Positions 49,199 through 59,457 of a stretch of DNA of 64,000 bases are shown in pieces. The position numbers and the translations under genes were made by a program. The notes beneath the pieces were generated by a model that was given only the letters and a program-made list of their open reading frames with translations, was not told the origin of the DNA and did not search any database. Source of the DNA: Ophiura sarsii (lineage: Eukaryota; Echinodermata; Ophiuroidea; Amphilepidida; Ophiuridae); the NCBI GenBank assembly GCA_035610835.1, contig CM069447.1:63149060-63213059 (forward strand), read 5' to 3'. How positions within the stretch are numbered: the stretch's first letter is position 1; each line of letters begins with the position of its first letter.

Positions 49199-50240
49199 TA
49201 TACAGGGTGTCTCAAAAAAAACCGTGCACGTGTTTACCCAACTTATTGACCATGAACTTCTAAAATTTAGTGTAACAATTGTATACATATTGATAGACTA
49301 AACACTTAGCTTTCATATGCCGTTTACTTCATCTGATTTGGTTTTGTCAATCTTGAGATATGACCAATTAACTAAAGCTACCTAAAATCGACTTTGTGCC
49401 ACTTTACAGTTTACAATGAATAGAAAGGGTTACTCCGGAGAGGAGGTGGGTTGTTACCACCCCCTAAAAATCCAATCTGAAATGCAGAGTATGCTCATTT
49501 GGATACCATGGTATAGCTAGAGGTTCCCTCTATCCATACATACCAAAACAAGTACAAACATCCCACGCATGACGTCATAATGACCCCTGTCACCAAACAT
49601 GGCCGACCTCAAAATCCCGCCGAATTCGCTGAACAGTGAAATATAGGCCAAAATAGAAATATTCTCTAAAAAAGTTCAAAATATCGTAATTTCACCCGGT
49701 TTTTTGCTTATAACTGAGGGAAATGGTGTTTTTAACATAGGCCTATGCTATAATATTCAGTACCATACAATTCAAACATTTTTCAAAATGGCGATTTAAT
49801 TTTTTTTAAGGTGGCAACCACCCCCTCCCCTACTATCGGACTTTGACGGCTTACCCTACCCTCGGATAAGGTGGCACCTTAATTTTTTTTCACGTCAAAA
49901 TGAGCACAGGGGATGTAAAAGCGATCACCTGTACGCCCTAGGTCACTGTTCTTTGCGTTTTAGTGCAATCGGCGACCACCCTCCCTTAGGAGGACGAGGA
50001 TTTAATGCTTATGACTTAGGCATTCTTCTGTAAAAGTGGCACAAAGTGGATTTTAGGTAGCTTTAGTTAATTGATCATATCTGTGGATTGACAAAACCAA
50101 ATTAGATGAAATTAACGGCATATGAAAGCTAAGCAATTAGTCTATCAAAATGTATACAATTGCTACACCACATTCTAGAAGTTCATGGTCAATAAGTTGA
50201 TTAAACACGTGCACGGTTTTTTTTGAGACACCCTGTATAT
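49199..50240. mobile_element. TACAGGGTG-ended fold-back element, ~1.04 kb, ~215-bp TIRs
   Basis: tatacagggtgtctcaaaaa with ccgtgcacgtgttta at the left pairs with the complement at 50195-50240. Similarity continues for about 215 bp on each side (gaccatgaacttctaa; ctaaagctacctaaaatc; gtggcacaaagt). The interior has C-rich runs but no protein. It lies about 130 bp beyond the 3' end of the minus-strand host gene. Confidence 0.85.
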
Positions 50241-50371
50241 GGTCACATAAAATACTACATGTAGTTTTAGAAATTGCTTGGTTCAATTGTGATTGTTCAC
50301 CATTGAATTCGACTTGGCCTCGTGCAATAGACCAGTTCGAAATAATACTGTGATATAGTTTTGCACTTAAG

Positions 50372-50769
50372 TTAATTATTTGTATAGTATTGTCCTCTAC
50401 AGATTTTTATCATATACTTTTTAAGATACTTGCCAATCGAGTCCTGACAGAGATCAATGTACGGACAACCCTCTATGTGTACACCAATTACATTGTGCCT
50501 CATCAACCATTGTATATTGGCATTTACAAGTTGTTGCAGATGGTCAGCCACATGTATCACTTGAGATGTGCCCGAGTCGTGTTTAGATATCCACTGTATG
50601 GGTAGTTGAAATATCAAGACGACACTGCCTTCTCCAATTCCAGTCAAACTGATTGTTCGAGGGGGTAGATGCATTCTTTCGATGAATTGACGAATTTCAG
50701 CAACATCTTTGAATCCATAGTCTTTGGGTCTTCCGTTCAAGACAACTTCTGTTTGAATAGTCCCATTTG
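50372..50769 (-). CDS. Terminal exon: alpha/beta domain
   Basis: Acceptor gatattgcag before caaatggg (50769). Codons run ANGTIQTEVVLNGRPKDYGF to YYTNN and a stop at 50372-50374, about 132 residues. Predicted layout: strand TEVVLNG; helix DVAEIRQFIERM; strands ISLTGI and GSVVLIFQLP; helix ADHLQQLVNANIQWL; strand VIGVHIEG; then a basic tail. From memory, a domain with a GSVxxxFxLP strand followed by a helix ending G-hydrophobic-x-hydrophobic recurs beside death-fold domains and NACHT-type ATPases in uncharacterised invertebrate proteins. That link is unverified. Confidence 0.75.
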
Positions 50770-51232
50770 CTGCAATATCACATAAAACAAGAGGTGGCTT
50801 ACTTTAGAAACAGGTGTTGGGTTATATATTGTAATGTTCATTGTGTTCGCCTTCAAAATGGCGTTAATCAAACAAAATATTTCCTTAATAAAACGTATCA
50901 TGCTTAGTAAATCATAATCGGGACTGGCGTTGTATTGACCATTTGTTGACGTTGCATGTCACTTTCACCGGTGGTAATACGTCGAATCAATCAAATTAGT
51001 GAGAACGTGGCGGCGGAAGCAAAACAATAGCATAGGGGGAGACGAGCCCCAAAGTATAATGTTAAAACATGTAGATAAATGCGTAAACTTTTTTTAGTTT
51101 TTTAACTACAATGGTCTGGAAAAACGTTCCATCTTGTGTGATAAATTGATCTTATTCAATAGGAAGTTAAAACACGTCATTTGTAATGTTTTGAGGGGGC
51201 GTCCACACATGAAATTTTAGGGGAACGTCCCC

Positions 51233-51278
<46 letters not shown>

Positions 51279-53347
51279 CTTCCACGCCTATGTTTGGTAA
51301 CCGAATGACATTTTAAACACGATTGCCTCGGCTCGTACCGTGCTTACGGCATTTAAGGAAGTACAACCATCTTCTACTTATCAGGCCCTACTACTGTAAA
51401 ATAATAATAGCCACGAAACGTGAATAAATTGATTGTTTTCATACCTATCCTTGAATTATTTTGCGGCTGAAAGTGAAGTGGTAATGTATTTTGAAAGTTA
51501 ATGTACTTCTTCAACCCGTCCAGCAGATATGCTGGCGCCTCGGCGTTTTCTAATAGATATGACAGGTAGAAGACATGGTTTGGTCCTAAAAGTTGACATT
51601 GTTCTAGGCACTCAATAAATGCTTCTGGTTTTTCGATTACATGTGCAACTTCACCAGGAATTCCACATCCCGATTGATGATCTGTTATAAAGAGAACAAG
51701 TAACGTGGATCTTCTAATTATTATTGCTTACGATGTCAATCTGAATTCAGCTCTACTGTATCGCTCAGATTTCCCATATTTGCCCACCCCATATTTATCT
51801 TGTATCATATCCAAGCTCTAGAAATATTTACAGATCAACTACATGTATACCATCAATCTCTCTAGGCAGTAACTAGGTAGTCTATTATACATGTTTGTGT
51901 TGTTATAAGGAAATTGAGCAGTTTGTCTTTGGTCTGGTCACTGGTGTCAGTAGAGGTGCAAGTGTCACAGCTTGTGATTGGCTATGGCTGTACGGAAGGC
52001 TGTACAGGGTGTCTCAAAAAAGTGTATCATGTAAAACATGATTTTTTTTTTTGGCCATGAAAAATATCTCAAAATTGTTCGCAAAATACTAGAAATGATG
52101 TTCAGCCATCTTTAATGTGCCATAGAAAACCGATTCTATCCGTTTTGGAGCTTCCGTTATGAAATTATGGCCAATCTACTCGGGCATGTTCAAATGCACC
52201 TTTGGCCACTTTTTGTGTGAAGAGAGCTCTTTTATTAGAATCGTCATTCAATGTGTAATTGAACATGATCAATGAAATCAATAATAATCTACCTTGCCAA
52301 TTGCTGCGAGACACCAGGATTACAATAATTAAAACATGGACGCATAAAAGTGATGTGAGCGTTGATCCGCCACATACCAGAAGTATATTTAATATTTGTC
52401 ATAAACAGGCTCAACCTTACTCCTGTCAAAAGGAGATGATAGATGCACATTTTATTTTATTTTAGATGAAAATGTATTTTCATGACATTTGTATAATTAC
52501 ATAACAGCAGGACGACCTTAATTGAAGGTCACATAAACAAATGTGTCTTTAAATTTGTAAAGTTCATGACACATATCTGCACATTTTAAATGCACTGTAA
52601 TTGTTGTCGGTAGATAACAATTGTAAAAAACTCATTGATTGACATCAAAATTGGAAATGTTAATCAGAGTAATGGACGATTGATTTTACCCAGGAGGACA
52701 GATGACAAACCTATAAAAACCTCGCAGGTGGACTACCTGATGAGGTATCAAACGACCATCTTTTTCATTTTCCAATGGTATTCATAGTAAGAATTCATAA
52801 GCCTACTAGATAAGTTTTTCCAAGGTAGAAAGCGATCTAACCCAAGTTCTTCCCTAGAATAGAAAATTCGAAGAGGAACCTAACTTGACATTATGAGGCC
52901 AACATTATTATTATTATTACAATGGTATTCATAGTTAGAATTCATAAGCCTACTAGACAAGTTTTACCAAGGTAGAAAGCGATCTAACCCAAGTTCTTCC
53001 CTAGAATAGAAAATTCGAAGAGGAACCTAACTTGACATTATGAGGCCAACATTATTATTATTATTATTACAATGGTATTCATAGTAAGAATTCATAAGCC
53101 TACTAGACAAGTTTTACCAAGGTAGAAAGCGATCTAACCCAAGTTCTTCCCTAGAATAGAAAATTCGAAGAGGAACCTAACTTGACATTATGAGGCCAAC
53201 ATTATTATTATTATTACAATGGTATTCATAGTAAGAATTCATAAGCCTACTAGACAAGTTTTATTAAGGTAGAAAGCTATCTAACCCAAGTTCTTCCCTA
53301 GAATAGAAAAATTCGAAGAGGAACCTAACTTGACATTATGAGGCTAA

Positions 53348-53380
<33 letters not shown>

Positions 53381-54509
53381 AATGGTATTCATAGTAAGAA
53401 TTCATAAGCCCACTAGACAAGTTTTACCAAGGTAGAAAGCGATCTAACCCAAGTTCTTCCCTAGAATAGAAAATTCGAAGAGGAACCTAACTTGACATTA
53501 TGAGGCCAACATTATTATTATTATTACAATGGTATTCATAGTAAGAATTCATAAGCCTACTAGACAAGTTTTACCAAGGTAGAAAGCGATCTAACCCAAG
53601 TTCTTCCCTAGAATAGAAAATTCGAAGAGGAACCTAACTTGACATTATGAGGCCAACATTATTATTATTATTACAATGGTATTCATAGTAAGAATTCATA
53701 AGCCTACTAGACAAGTTTTACCAAGGTAGAAAGCGATCTAACCCAAGTTCTTCCCTAGAATAGAAAATTCGAAGAGGAACCTAACTTGACATTATGAGGC
53801 CAACATTATTATTATTATTACAATGGTATTCATAGTAAGAATTCATAAGCCTACTAGACAAGTTTTACCAAGGTAGAAAGCGATCTAACCCAAGTTCTTC
53901 CCTAGAATAGAAAATTCGAAGAGGAACCCGACTTAACATTATGAGGCCAACATTATTAGTATTATTATTAACAAAGCCGGGACGCGATACCCAACCCCTC
54001 TCCATGGATAGTGGAAGAGGTTATTAATAAATGTTGTCAAATGTATTGTTCTCTGAAAAGTCAATAAAAAATGAACAAAAAGAATGATTTTGTGACACTG
54101 GTGATCAACAGGTGTGTACCAAACTGACAGGTATTTATAACACCCTGTGTAACCAAAGGACCACACTCCGCAGACCATTTGTAATAAGGGTGGGAAGGTG
54201 GGGAATTTTTGTCTGCTGAAACTGACAAACTGAATTGTAATATTTAATGAAAAATCTTTAACAGAATAACGGAAATGATTGGCACTGTTTGATGAGCAAG
54301 TACGATTAAAGAATGTTTTGAGGAGTGGATTGAAGGGGAAATATGTTCCCAACTTCGTGGCGTTTTGCCCGGCTAATTTGCATAAAGACAAAAGTCTAGC
54401 TTAAATCATGCAGCCCAGTACAATATGATATCAAATTATTGCCATACGTTACTTTATTGTCTTATTGTTTATATCATCGTCATCGTCACCGTCATCTTCA
54501 TCGTCATCG

Positions 54510-54541
<32 letters not shown>

Positions 54542-54714
54542 GTCAACGTCATCGTCACCGTCACCGTCATCGTCATCGTCATCGTCATCATCGTCAACGT
54601 TATCGTCATCATCATCGTCATCGTCAACGTTATCGTCATCGTCATCGTCATCATCATCGTCATCATCATCATCGTCATCGTCATCGTCAACGTTATCGTC
54701 ACCGTCATCGTCAC

Positions 54715-54749
<35 letters not shown>

Positions 54750-54778
54750 ACGTTATCGTCATCGTCATCGTCAACGTT

Positions 54779-54819
<41 letters not shown>

Positions 54820-57800
54820 ATAATATAACAGTATAACATCCACCACCCGATAGAATCACGTACCTTGTGTTGCTAAATAAATCAAATCTCGAAGCTCTTG
54901 TTTATCCCTGCCTCTATAATATTGAATCACGTTTAAGCACAGTTTTTTGTATGGTACGGGTGCAACTGCCTTCAATCCTTTCGGTAAAACAGGAGGTTCT
55001 TGTTGAACGTGTTCTTCGATGGTTCGGTCTGTCAATATTAAATATATATCAGGTGTGACGCATATCGAAAGTCAGGAAATATGCATCATTTTTTGTTTTG
55101 TTCTGCTTTGGGGGTGGGGGTTGTGTTTCTGTGGGGGGAGTGTGTTTGTGGGTATTTTGTTGTTGATAATTTGATTACAATTTTAAAAATAATTGTTAGC
55201 TTCAAGCAATACTACAGCAAAGAAGAAATCTGTTTAACGGGCCCGAATGACCCATAATTTAACATGTATTACTATTAATGAAAGTCTTGGGAGGAAATTG
55301 TTTTAAAATATTTGGAAAAGTTTGACAATTTTGGGATTTTTTAAAAATTGTTGAACTGACACCAATGCAATTTTTGTTCTAAAATATATTCTTAAACAGC
55401 TAAGAAAATGTAAGCAATCTCATTGGTTCTCAGAGAAATCGGCGACATTTAGATGAGACAATTGAACACGGGGAGGTGGAGCTTACGTTTTAACAGTGCG
55501 TCCGACCTTCACAATGCGTGGTTTGCTCCATAACGCGCACTTCTGCAGTGCGTCTTTGGCGCCTTTCCTGCGTTTATGCCGGCGCCGCGACGCTTACGCA
55601 TGGTGTACTCTTCGCATGGGATTGGATGGAATGTTTGTGGGTTATTCGATTCTAGCAGAGGTAAAAGTTGTCTAATGTGGACAATAAAATGAACTAATTT
55701 CTTTGATAAAATATCTTAAGTACGATTGTTTAAGAATGAGAATAAAGGTATTGTTTTTAGACCGTACCCGTGTTATATTGTCTGACATAAATACGTTCGG
55801 TAGTATTTTCTTTTGCGTAGAACAACTCCGCCTGATGCGTCGTTGTTCTATTTAAAATAATACTACCGTCCGCATTTATGTCAGACAATATAACACGGGT
55901 ACGGTCTAAAAACAATACCTTTATTCTCCAAATGGAAATATTTGCAACGGCCTCAGTTTACTTTTCATTTGTGTCTGTTTACGCTTGGTGATGCAAGATA
56001 TATCTGTTGCGCCTATCGTAAATATATTACGTAAAAGTCATTTATACGTATGAACTCTATGTACTAGATTTGCCATGCGGCCTTACCTGCCATTTGACAC
56101 CCTTCATGATTATGGACTGTGATATTGATAGTTTGCTCGTCACCTGTACACACAAAGTTGCCTGCTCCTTGCACCTGTTGACGTAAAATGTATGTTGATA
56201 TCATATGGTAATATTTCTGTTAAATATGATGAGGGTTCAGGGTTCTACTTCTATATAATATTATAATTTGCCACCCTTTTAAAACTCTTGTTGATAAGAT
56301 CAGGTCATCGCAATAAACATGTGCTTATACGGGTTGGACCGGCTACGTTTTTATCTCAAAATGATGTTAATCACAGTGAGGCCAAAGAAAAAAAGTTGAC
56401 TTGCCCTTTCAGGGTCAAAGTCAGGGTCGGACGGTCGGATTTTTTTTTGTGTGTGAAATTTTTTGAAAATTTACTGGACAAAAACACAAAAACACGTTTT
56501 AAAGATTTTTTTGTTATTGATTTTTTTGTTTTGATTTTTAAACAAGCAGATACTGCTCAAAAACACGTTTTCATCTTTCTTTATTGTTATGTGCTTCTTT
56601 CTATTTTTTTCTATTTTTTTTTTCTATTTTATTTTATTTTTTGTTGAAAAAAAAAATAGCGACCCTAGATTTCCGAAAATTCGGGTCGGTCGGAAAGGGC
56701 AAGTCAACTCTTTTTTGTTGTTGGCCTGATTGCAATCCGCCATCGTGCATCCCACTATCAATTCCATCATTAAATGGCGATCAGAACCATTGTAAGTCAA
56801 CAAATAGGTCAAAAAACAATGATTACCAAATCAATCGGTGTCAAAGATCTTTTCATGGTAAAGTTATACCATTTAGCGTTAAAAAAAGAAAAAGAAAGAA
56901 TAAAACCCCATAATATTCGTCGATCCAAAATCGTTACGATTTTGAAAACACGCATTGGAACACATGTGATCTTCTACCCAGTCAATGTCAATCAAGGATG
57001 TCCGCTTAGTTTTGAATTTTACCAACTTCAAACATCATGTTGGTATGTAACTCCCTGTGTCAGCCTCGGACTGGGACAAAACCCCTATGCTGTCCAACTA
57101 CTACATGTAGTGTGAAATTCTGGTCTGCCGTAGATCAGAATATTTTGATTGATGTTTTGTTGTACAAAGAGGGATGATTTTCATAGTCCTGTAAAGTGTA
57201 AATTCGTACATGATTTAATACAAATAAAAAATGTACATATCCTAGTTTGTATCAAAATTGAGGGCGCAGCCACCAAGACATTACTGAATAAACCTTAAAT
57301 GACCAAGATATTTCCCGTCCGCTGGTGCGCAAGGGGGAGTTACATTGGATCCCTGATAAGAGAACCACTTTTGGAAATTATAAAACTTGCACCACCTATA
57401 TATGGAAATAGGCTTTATCTAGACAACATATCAGAACTCAGTTTTGTATTTGTTATAGGAGCTTGTCATTTGCAAGTTGTACGTGATTATCGGCCGAGTG
57501 CACTAATGATGAGAAGCTGAAGAATAGCGCTACCTCGCTAGTAACTGAGGCGTAACCCAACATTTGGAGAGTACCAAATCGGGGTAAGCTACTAAGCTAG
57601 TATTATTAACTGGCGGGTAATTTCCGCTTAATGTTATACCTGGCCGGACCCAAGAGTAAGTTGTGGCATAACGTGTTATGCCACAAGTCAGTCGATTCTA
57701 GCAGTAGCGTAATTTTTTTGTGAACATTATAAAGTGCTCAACAACAAAAAGGCATACACTTTGTTTTGTTCTGTTTTTGACCAAACAGACTAAATAGACA

Positions 57801-58520
57801 TTGGGATGAATCTTACCGGCACAATTTGATACCAAAGTTGCCACCTACATGTAACAACAAAGATGAACCATGATTAGCACCATTTAAAGAAAATTTGTCA
57901 CTTTTCAAAAGTCACATTATCAATACACTACGCGGGAAGAAAAGACCACATGTTACCTGTTCATAATCAAATAGCCCGCTTGCTCAGGCACGACCCAACG
58001 CAGTTGCACTGTGTGATCAATATCCATTTCATTCCCGGCCATTCAAGTGCCACGCACATCATTTTCTCGCGGCTTGCGTGGGTTGAAAATGTGACTTTTG
58101 AAAGTGACTAATTTTCTTTAAATAGTGCTAATCATGGTTTATCTTTGTTGCAAGGTTGCAACTTTGGTATCAAATTGTGCCGAACAAATTCGTCCAAATG
58201 TCCATCTAATCTGTTTGGTCAAAAAAGAATCGGAAGTTACTCTAAAGGACCTAAACATAGTGTATGACTTTCTTTTGTTGAGCACTTTATATAAAAAATA
58301 ATTCGGAGTATTTACGAATATACATGTACATGTATATGGCACCTATCTTACATACAAATATACATGTATGCCAATGCCTACGTCCGTTATGATAACATTG
58401 TATTGATTTTGTTTCCATAACTTTCAATATGGATTTACTTACCGATATCTCTTGGTCCTGGAATAGCTGTTTCATCCCTCGATGTTTTAAGTGGTTGAAC
58501 GGCAGTTTCCGATTCAACTA
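50372..58520 (-). CDS. Death-effector-like adaptor gene, 3' part, five exons (span)
   Basis: Exons join(58443-58520, 56087-56167, 54864-55028, 51445-51681, 50372-50769), read on the minus strand. Each donor is GT and each acceptor AG. Every junction splits a codon after its first base (phase 1), and exons 1-4 are multiples of three (78, 81, 165 and 237 bp). The joined frame stays open to a stop at 50372. In order it encodes a linker ending PGPRDI, a GAGNFVCTGDEQTINITV segment, a death-effector-like six-helix region split over exons 3 and 4, and a C-terminal alpha/beta domain with GEGSVVLIFQLP. Death-fold domains act as cytoplasmic protein-interaction modules in apoptosis and innate immunity, so an adaptor role is inferred. 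The 5' end is not found and lies beyond 58520 or outside the window. No name can be assigned. Confidence 0.75.
50770..51444 (-). other. Intron with a 39-C homopolymer
   Basis: Intron between exons 4 and 5 of the death-effector-like gene. It holds an uninterrupted run of about 39 C at 51236-51274, preceded by ggggaacgtccccctg. Nothing else recognised. Confidence 0.6.
51445..51681 (-). CDS. Exon: second half of the death-effector-like domain
   Basis: Acceptor ctctttataacag, donor ATAG/GTATGA. It encodes DHQSGCGIPGEVAHVIEKP, AFIECLEQCQLLGPNHVFYL, SYLLENAEAPAYLLDGLKKY and a linker ending PQNNSRI. The pattern of a helix with FxxCLE, a short loop with LLGPNHVFYL and a final LL-x2-L-x2-Y helix matches helices 3-6 of death-effector domains. 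The RxDL motif of caspase-8/FADD-type domains is replaced by APAYLL. Confidence 0.75.
52001..52060. mobile_element. Solo TACAGGGTG terminus
   Basis: tgtacagggtgtctcaaaaa resembles the ends of the 49199-50240 element, but no matching inverted end is found downstream. Probably a truncated or solo end. The remaining intron to 52770 shows nothing recognisable. Confidence 0.5.
52775..53955. repeat. ~150-bp tandem array, eight copies, with (TTA)n joints
   Basis: Units start at caatggtattcatagtaaga near 52776, 52920, 53070, 53218, 53379, 53526, 53675 and 53820, and end ttatgaggccaacatta plus a (TTA)n run that varies from about 4 to 9 repeats. Inner copies are almost identical; the first and last are most diverged. 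Each unit contains an imperfect hairpin, gttcttccctagaat with attcgaagaggaac. It lies in the intron between exons 3 and 4. Confidence 0.9.
53956..54463. other. Intron sequence, no exon supported
   Basis: Contains the longest open frame of the window (150 codons, minus strand, 53939-54391). It has no recognisable domain, runs out of the tandem array and has no phase-1 splice sites, so it is treated as chance. Confidence 0.4.
54470..54822. repeat. CATCGT/CATCAT microsatellite
   Basis: About 350 bp of catcgt, catcat and caccgt trinucleotide-pair repeats with interspersed caacgt. Every frame is open and gives homopolymer-like proteins (poly-Asp, poly-Ser, His-Arg), which are artefacts. It sits 41 bp from the donor of exon 3 of the death-effector-like gene. 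Confidence 0.95.
54864..55028 (-). CDS. Exon: first half of the death-effector-like domain
   Basis: Acceptor atattgacag, donor CACAAG/GTACGT. It encodes RTIEEHVQQEPPVLPKGLKA followed by PYKKLCLNVIQYYRGRDKQE and LRDLIYLATQ. The last 30 residues look like helices 1 and 2 of a death-effector fold (hydrophobic Y-x2-LC-x2-V, then ELRDLIYL). The preceding acidic/proline part is a linker. The 3.2-kb intron that follows holds the 150-bp array and the CATCGT microsatellite. Confidence 0.75.
55738..55928. repeat. 191-bp near-perfect palindrome
   Basis: gagaataaaggtattgtttt onward to gacataaat (55738-55793) is matched exactly by the complement at 55873-55928. Inner arms continue with cggtagtatt and gaacaac around a 15-base loop. 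It could extrude as a cruciform or be a recent fold-back MITE. It lies in the intron between exons 2 and 3. Confidence 0.9.
56087..56167 (-). CDS. Exon: Gly/Asn-rich beta segment
   Basis: Donor ATGGCAG/GTAAGG is strong. The acceptor consistent with the frame is gtgcaag at 56168, with a weak pyrimidine tract; the nearer caacag would put a stop in frame. It encodes about 27 residues, GAGNFVCTGDEQTINITVHN then HEGCQMA. Alternating hydrophobic residues with G and N suggest a short beta-strand motif, perhaps self-associating. Confidence 0.6.
56380..56726. mobile_element. 347-bp MITE
   Basis: ggccaaagaaaaaaagttga with cttgccctttc at the left pairs with gaaagggcaagtcaactc and ttttttgttgttggcc at the right. 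Inside, a second pair with gggtcggacggtcgga and ccgacccgaattttcgga character is visible. It lies in the intron between exons 1 and 2. Confidence 0.8.
56727..57726. other. Intron sequence with a repeat fragment and a hairpin
   Basis: 57160-57285 matches part of 20160-20310 inverted (gtacaaagaggga; gagggcgcagcc), a fragment of the TTAA-type element family. A hairpin ttgtggcataac / gttatgccacaa lies at 57661-57686 with a 2-base loop. Open frames at 56774-57115 and 57299-57520 show no motif. Confidence 0.5.
57727..58305. mobile_element. ~580-bp fold-back element with ~200-bp arms
   Basis: attataaagtgctcaacaac at the left pairs with the complement near 58275-58305. The arms share gaccaaacagac, cacaatttgataccaaagtt and ctaatcatggttcatctttg types of sequence in opposite orientation. 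It ends 138 bp downstream, in gene direction, of the 58443-58520 exon. Confidence 0.75.
58443..58520 (-). CDS. Exon: linker
   Basis: Acceptor atgtgccttaaacag with a T-rich tract upstream; donor GATATCG/GTAAGT is near consensus. It encodes VVESETAVQPLKTSRDETAI followed by PGPRDI, a low-complexity polar linker. This is the most 5' exon I can support. Its in-phase junctions on both sides imply at least one more upstream exon. Confidence 0.6.
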
Positions 58521-58865
58521 CTGTTTAAGGCACATAAAAAATAAGTTAATGTTGATTATGCTTCATTTATAGTTGTTCCGATTGTTTTATTGCTTACTTT
58601 TAAATTCCAAACATTAACACTTTGTCTTTATAATTATTTTAATGTACAGGCATAGGGGACATTTCTATGTAATAATAGCCAATATCCTTACGAATTACAT
58701 AATCACGATGGAATCAGTTATTTTGTCCGCGTAATACTCATTTTACTCCTTCTTTTCAAATAGATACTGTTTCCAAGAAAAATAAACCGATGACATTCGG
58801 TATTCCATCCCTAAGGGGGGACGTCTGGGGTCAAATTTAAGCCCCTCGATTTTTTTTTTTGATTT

Positions 58866-59457
58866 TTTTTTTTTTTTAATCTGCTTTTCTTACAAATCAA
58901 ATATACAGGAAATACATCATTACAAATCAATTAGAATACATAATGAGTGTGGATAACTGTTGAGTAACATCAAAAAGTAGACTATATTATATTGCATGCC
59001 AAACTATGGTTAATATGCATAAATACAGGATAACGTGCTAAATCATACACTGAATTACAAAATATAAAGGCATTTATACAAAAAGCATGTGGAGGACGTC
59101 CCATTTTTTTTGTATAGAGGGTATTCTTTAGAGATTTTCCCACATGTGTTTTTCAGTGTTATGGTACTTAATGATATCATGTTGGATAGACGGTTTGAGC
59201 CATTGCACCTATTTCTGTATAAAGCAAATTTCGCGATCAACGTGATGTTATTAAAAGCAGGATGATTACTTATGGGGAATTTGCCAAAGAGAATGTCATT
59301 ATCGCACAGCGAAACCTTAATTTTACATTTGAATAGTATCCATCCTGCGAGCTTTCTCCAAATGGTATTAGTAATAGAACACTTACAGAATATATGATAA
59401 ATTGTTTCCTGGACCTGATTTTAAAAAAACCATCGATCGTCGCTGGAAAACTTTATA
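58866..59457 (-). pseudogene. LINE C-terminus, inverted copy
   Basis: Reverse-complement copy of 61817-62400. Readable pieces include MIAKFALYRNRCNGSNRL and the aggtccaggaaacaatttat zinc-finger region with frameshifts. The copy stops exactly at a TTAA (59458-59461) that is also present in the opposite copy (cttaagat), where a ggccctgtcac-ended repeat begins. Confidence 0.75.

Noticed and set aside
53939..54391. 150-codon open frame on the minus strand, the longest in the window
   Set aside because: No recognisable domain, starts inside a repeat-flanked intron of the minus-strand gene and lacks splice sites of the right phase.
54425..54859. Open frames encoding poly-Asp, poly-Ser, His-Arg, Met-Thr or Ile-Val proteins
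   Set aside because: All come from the CATCGT microsatellite, which is open in every frame on both strands.
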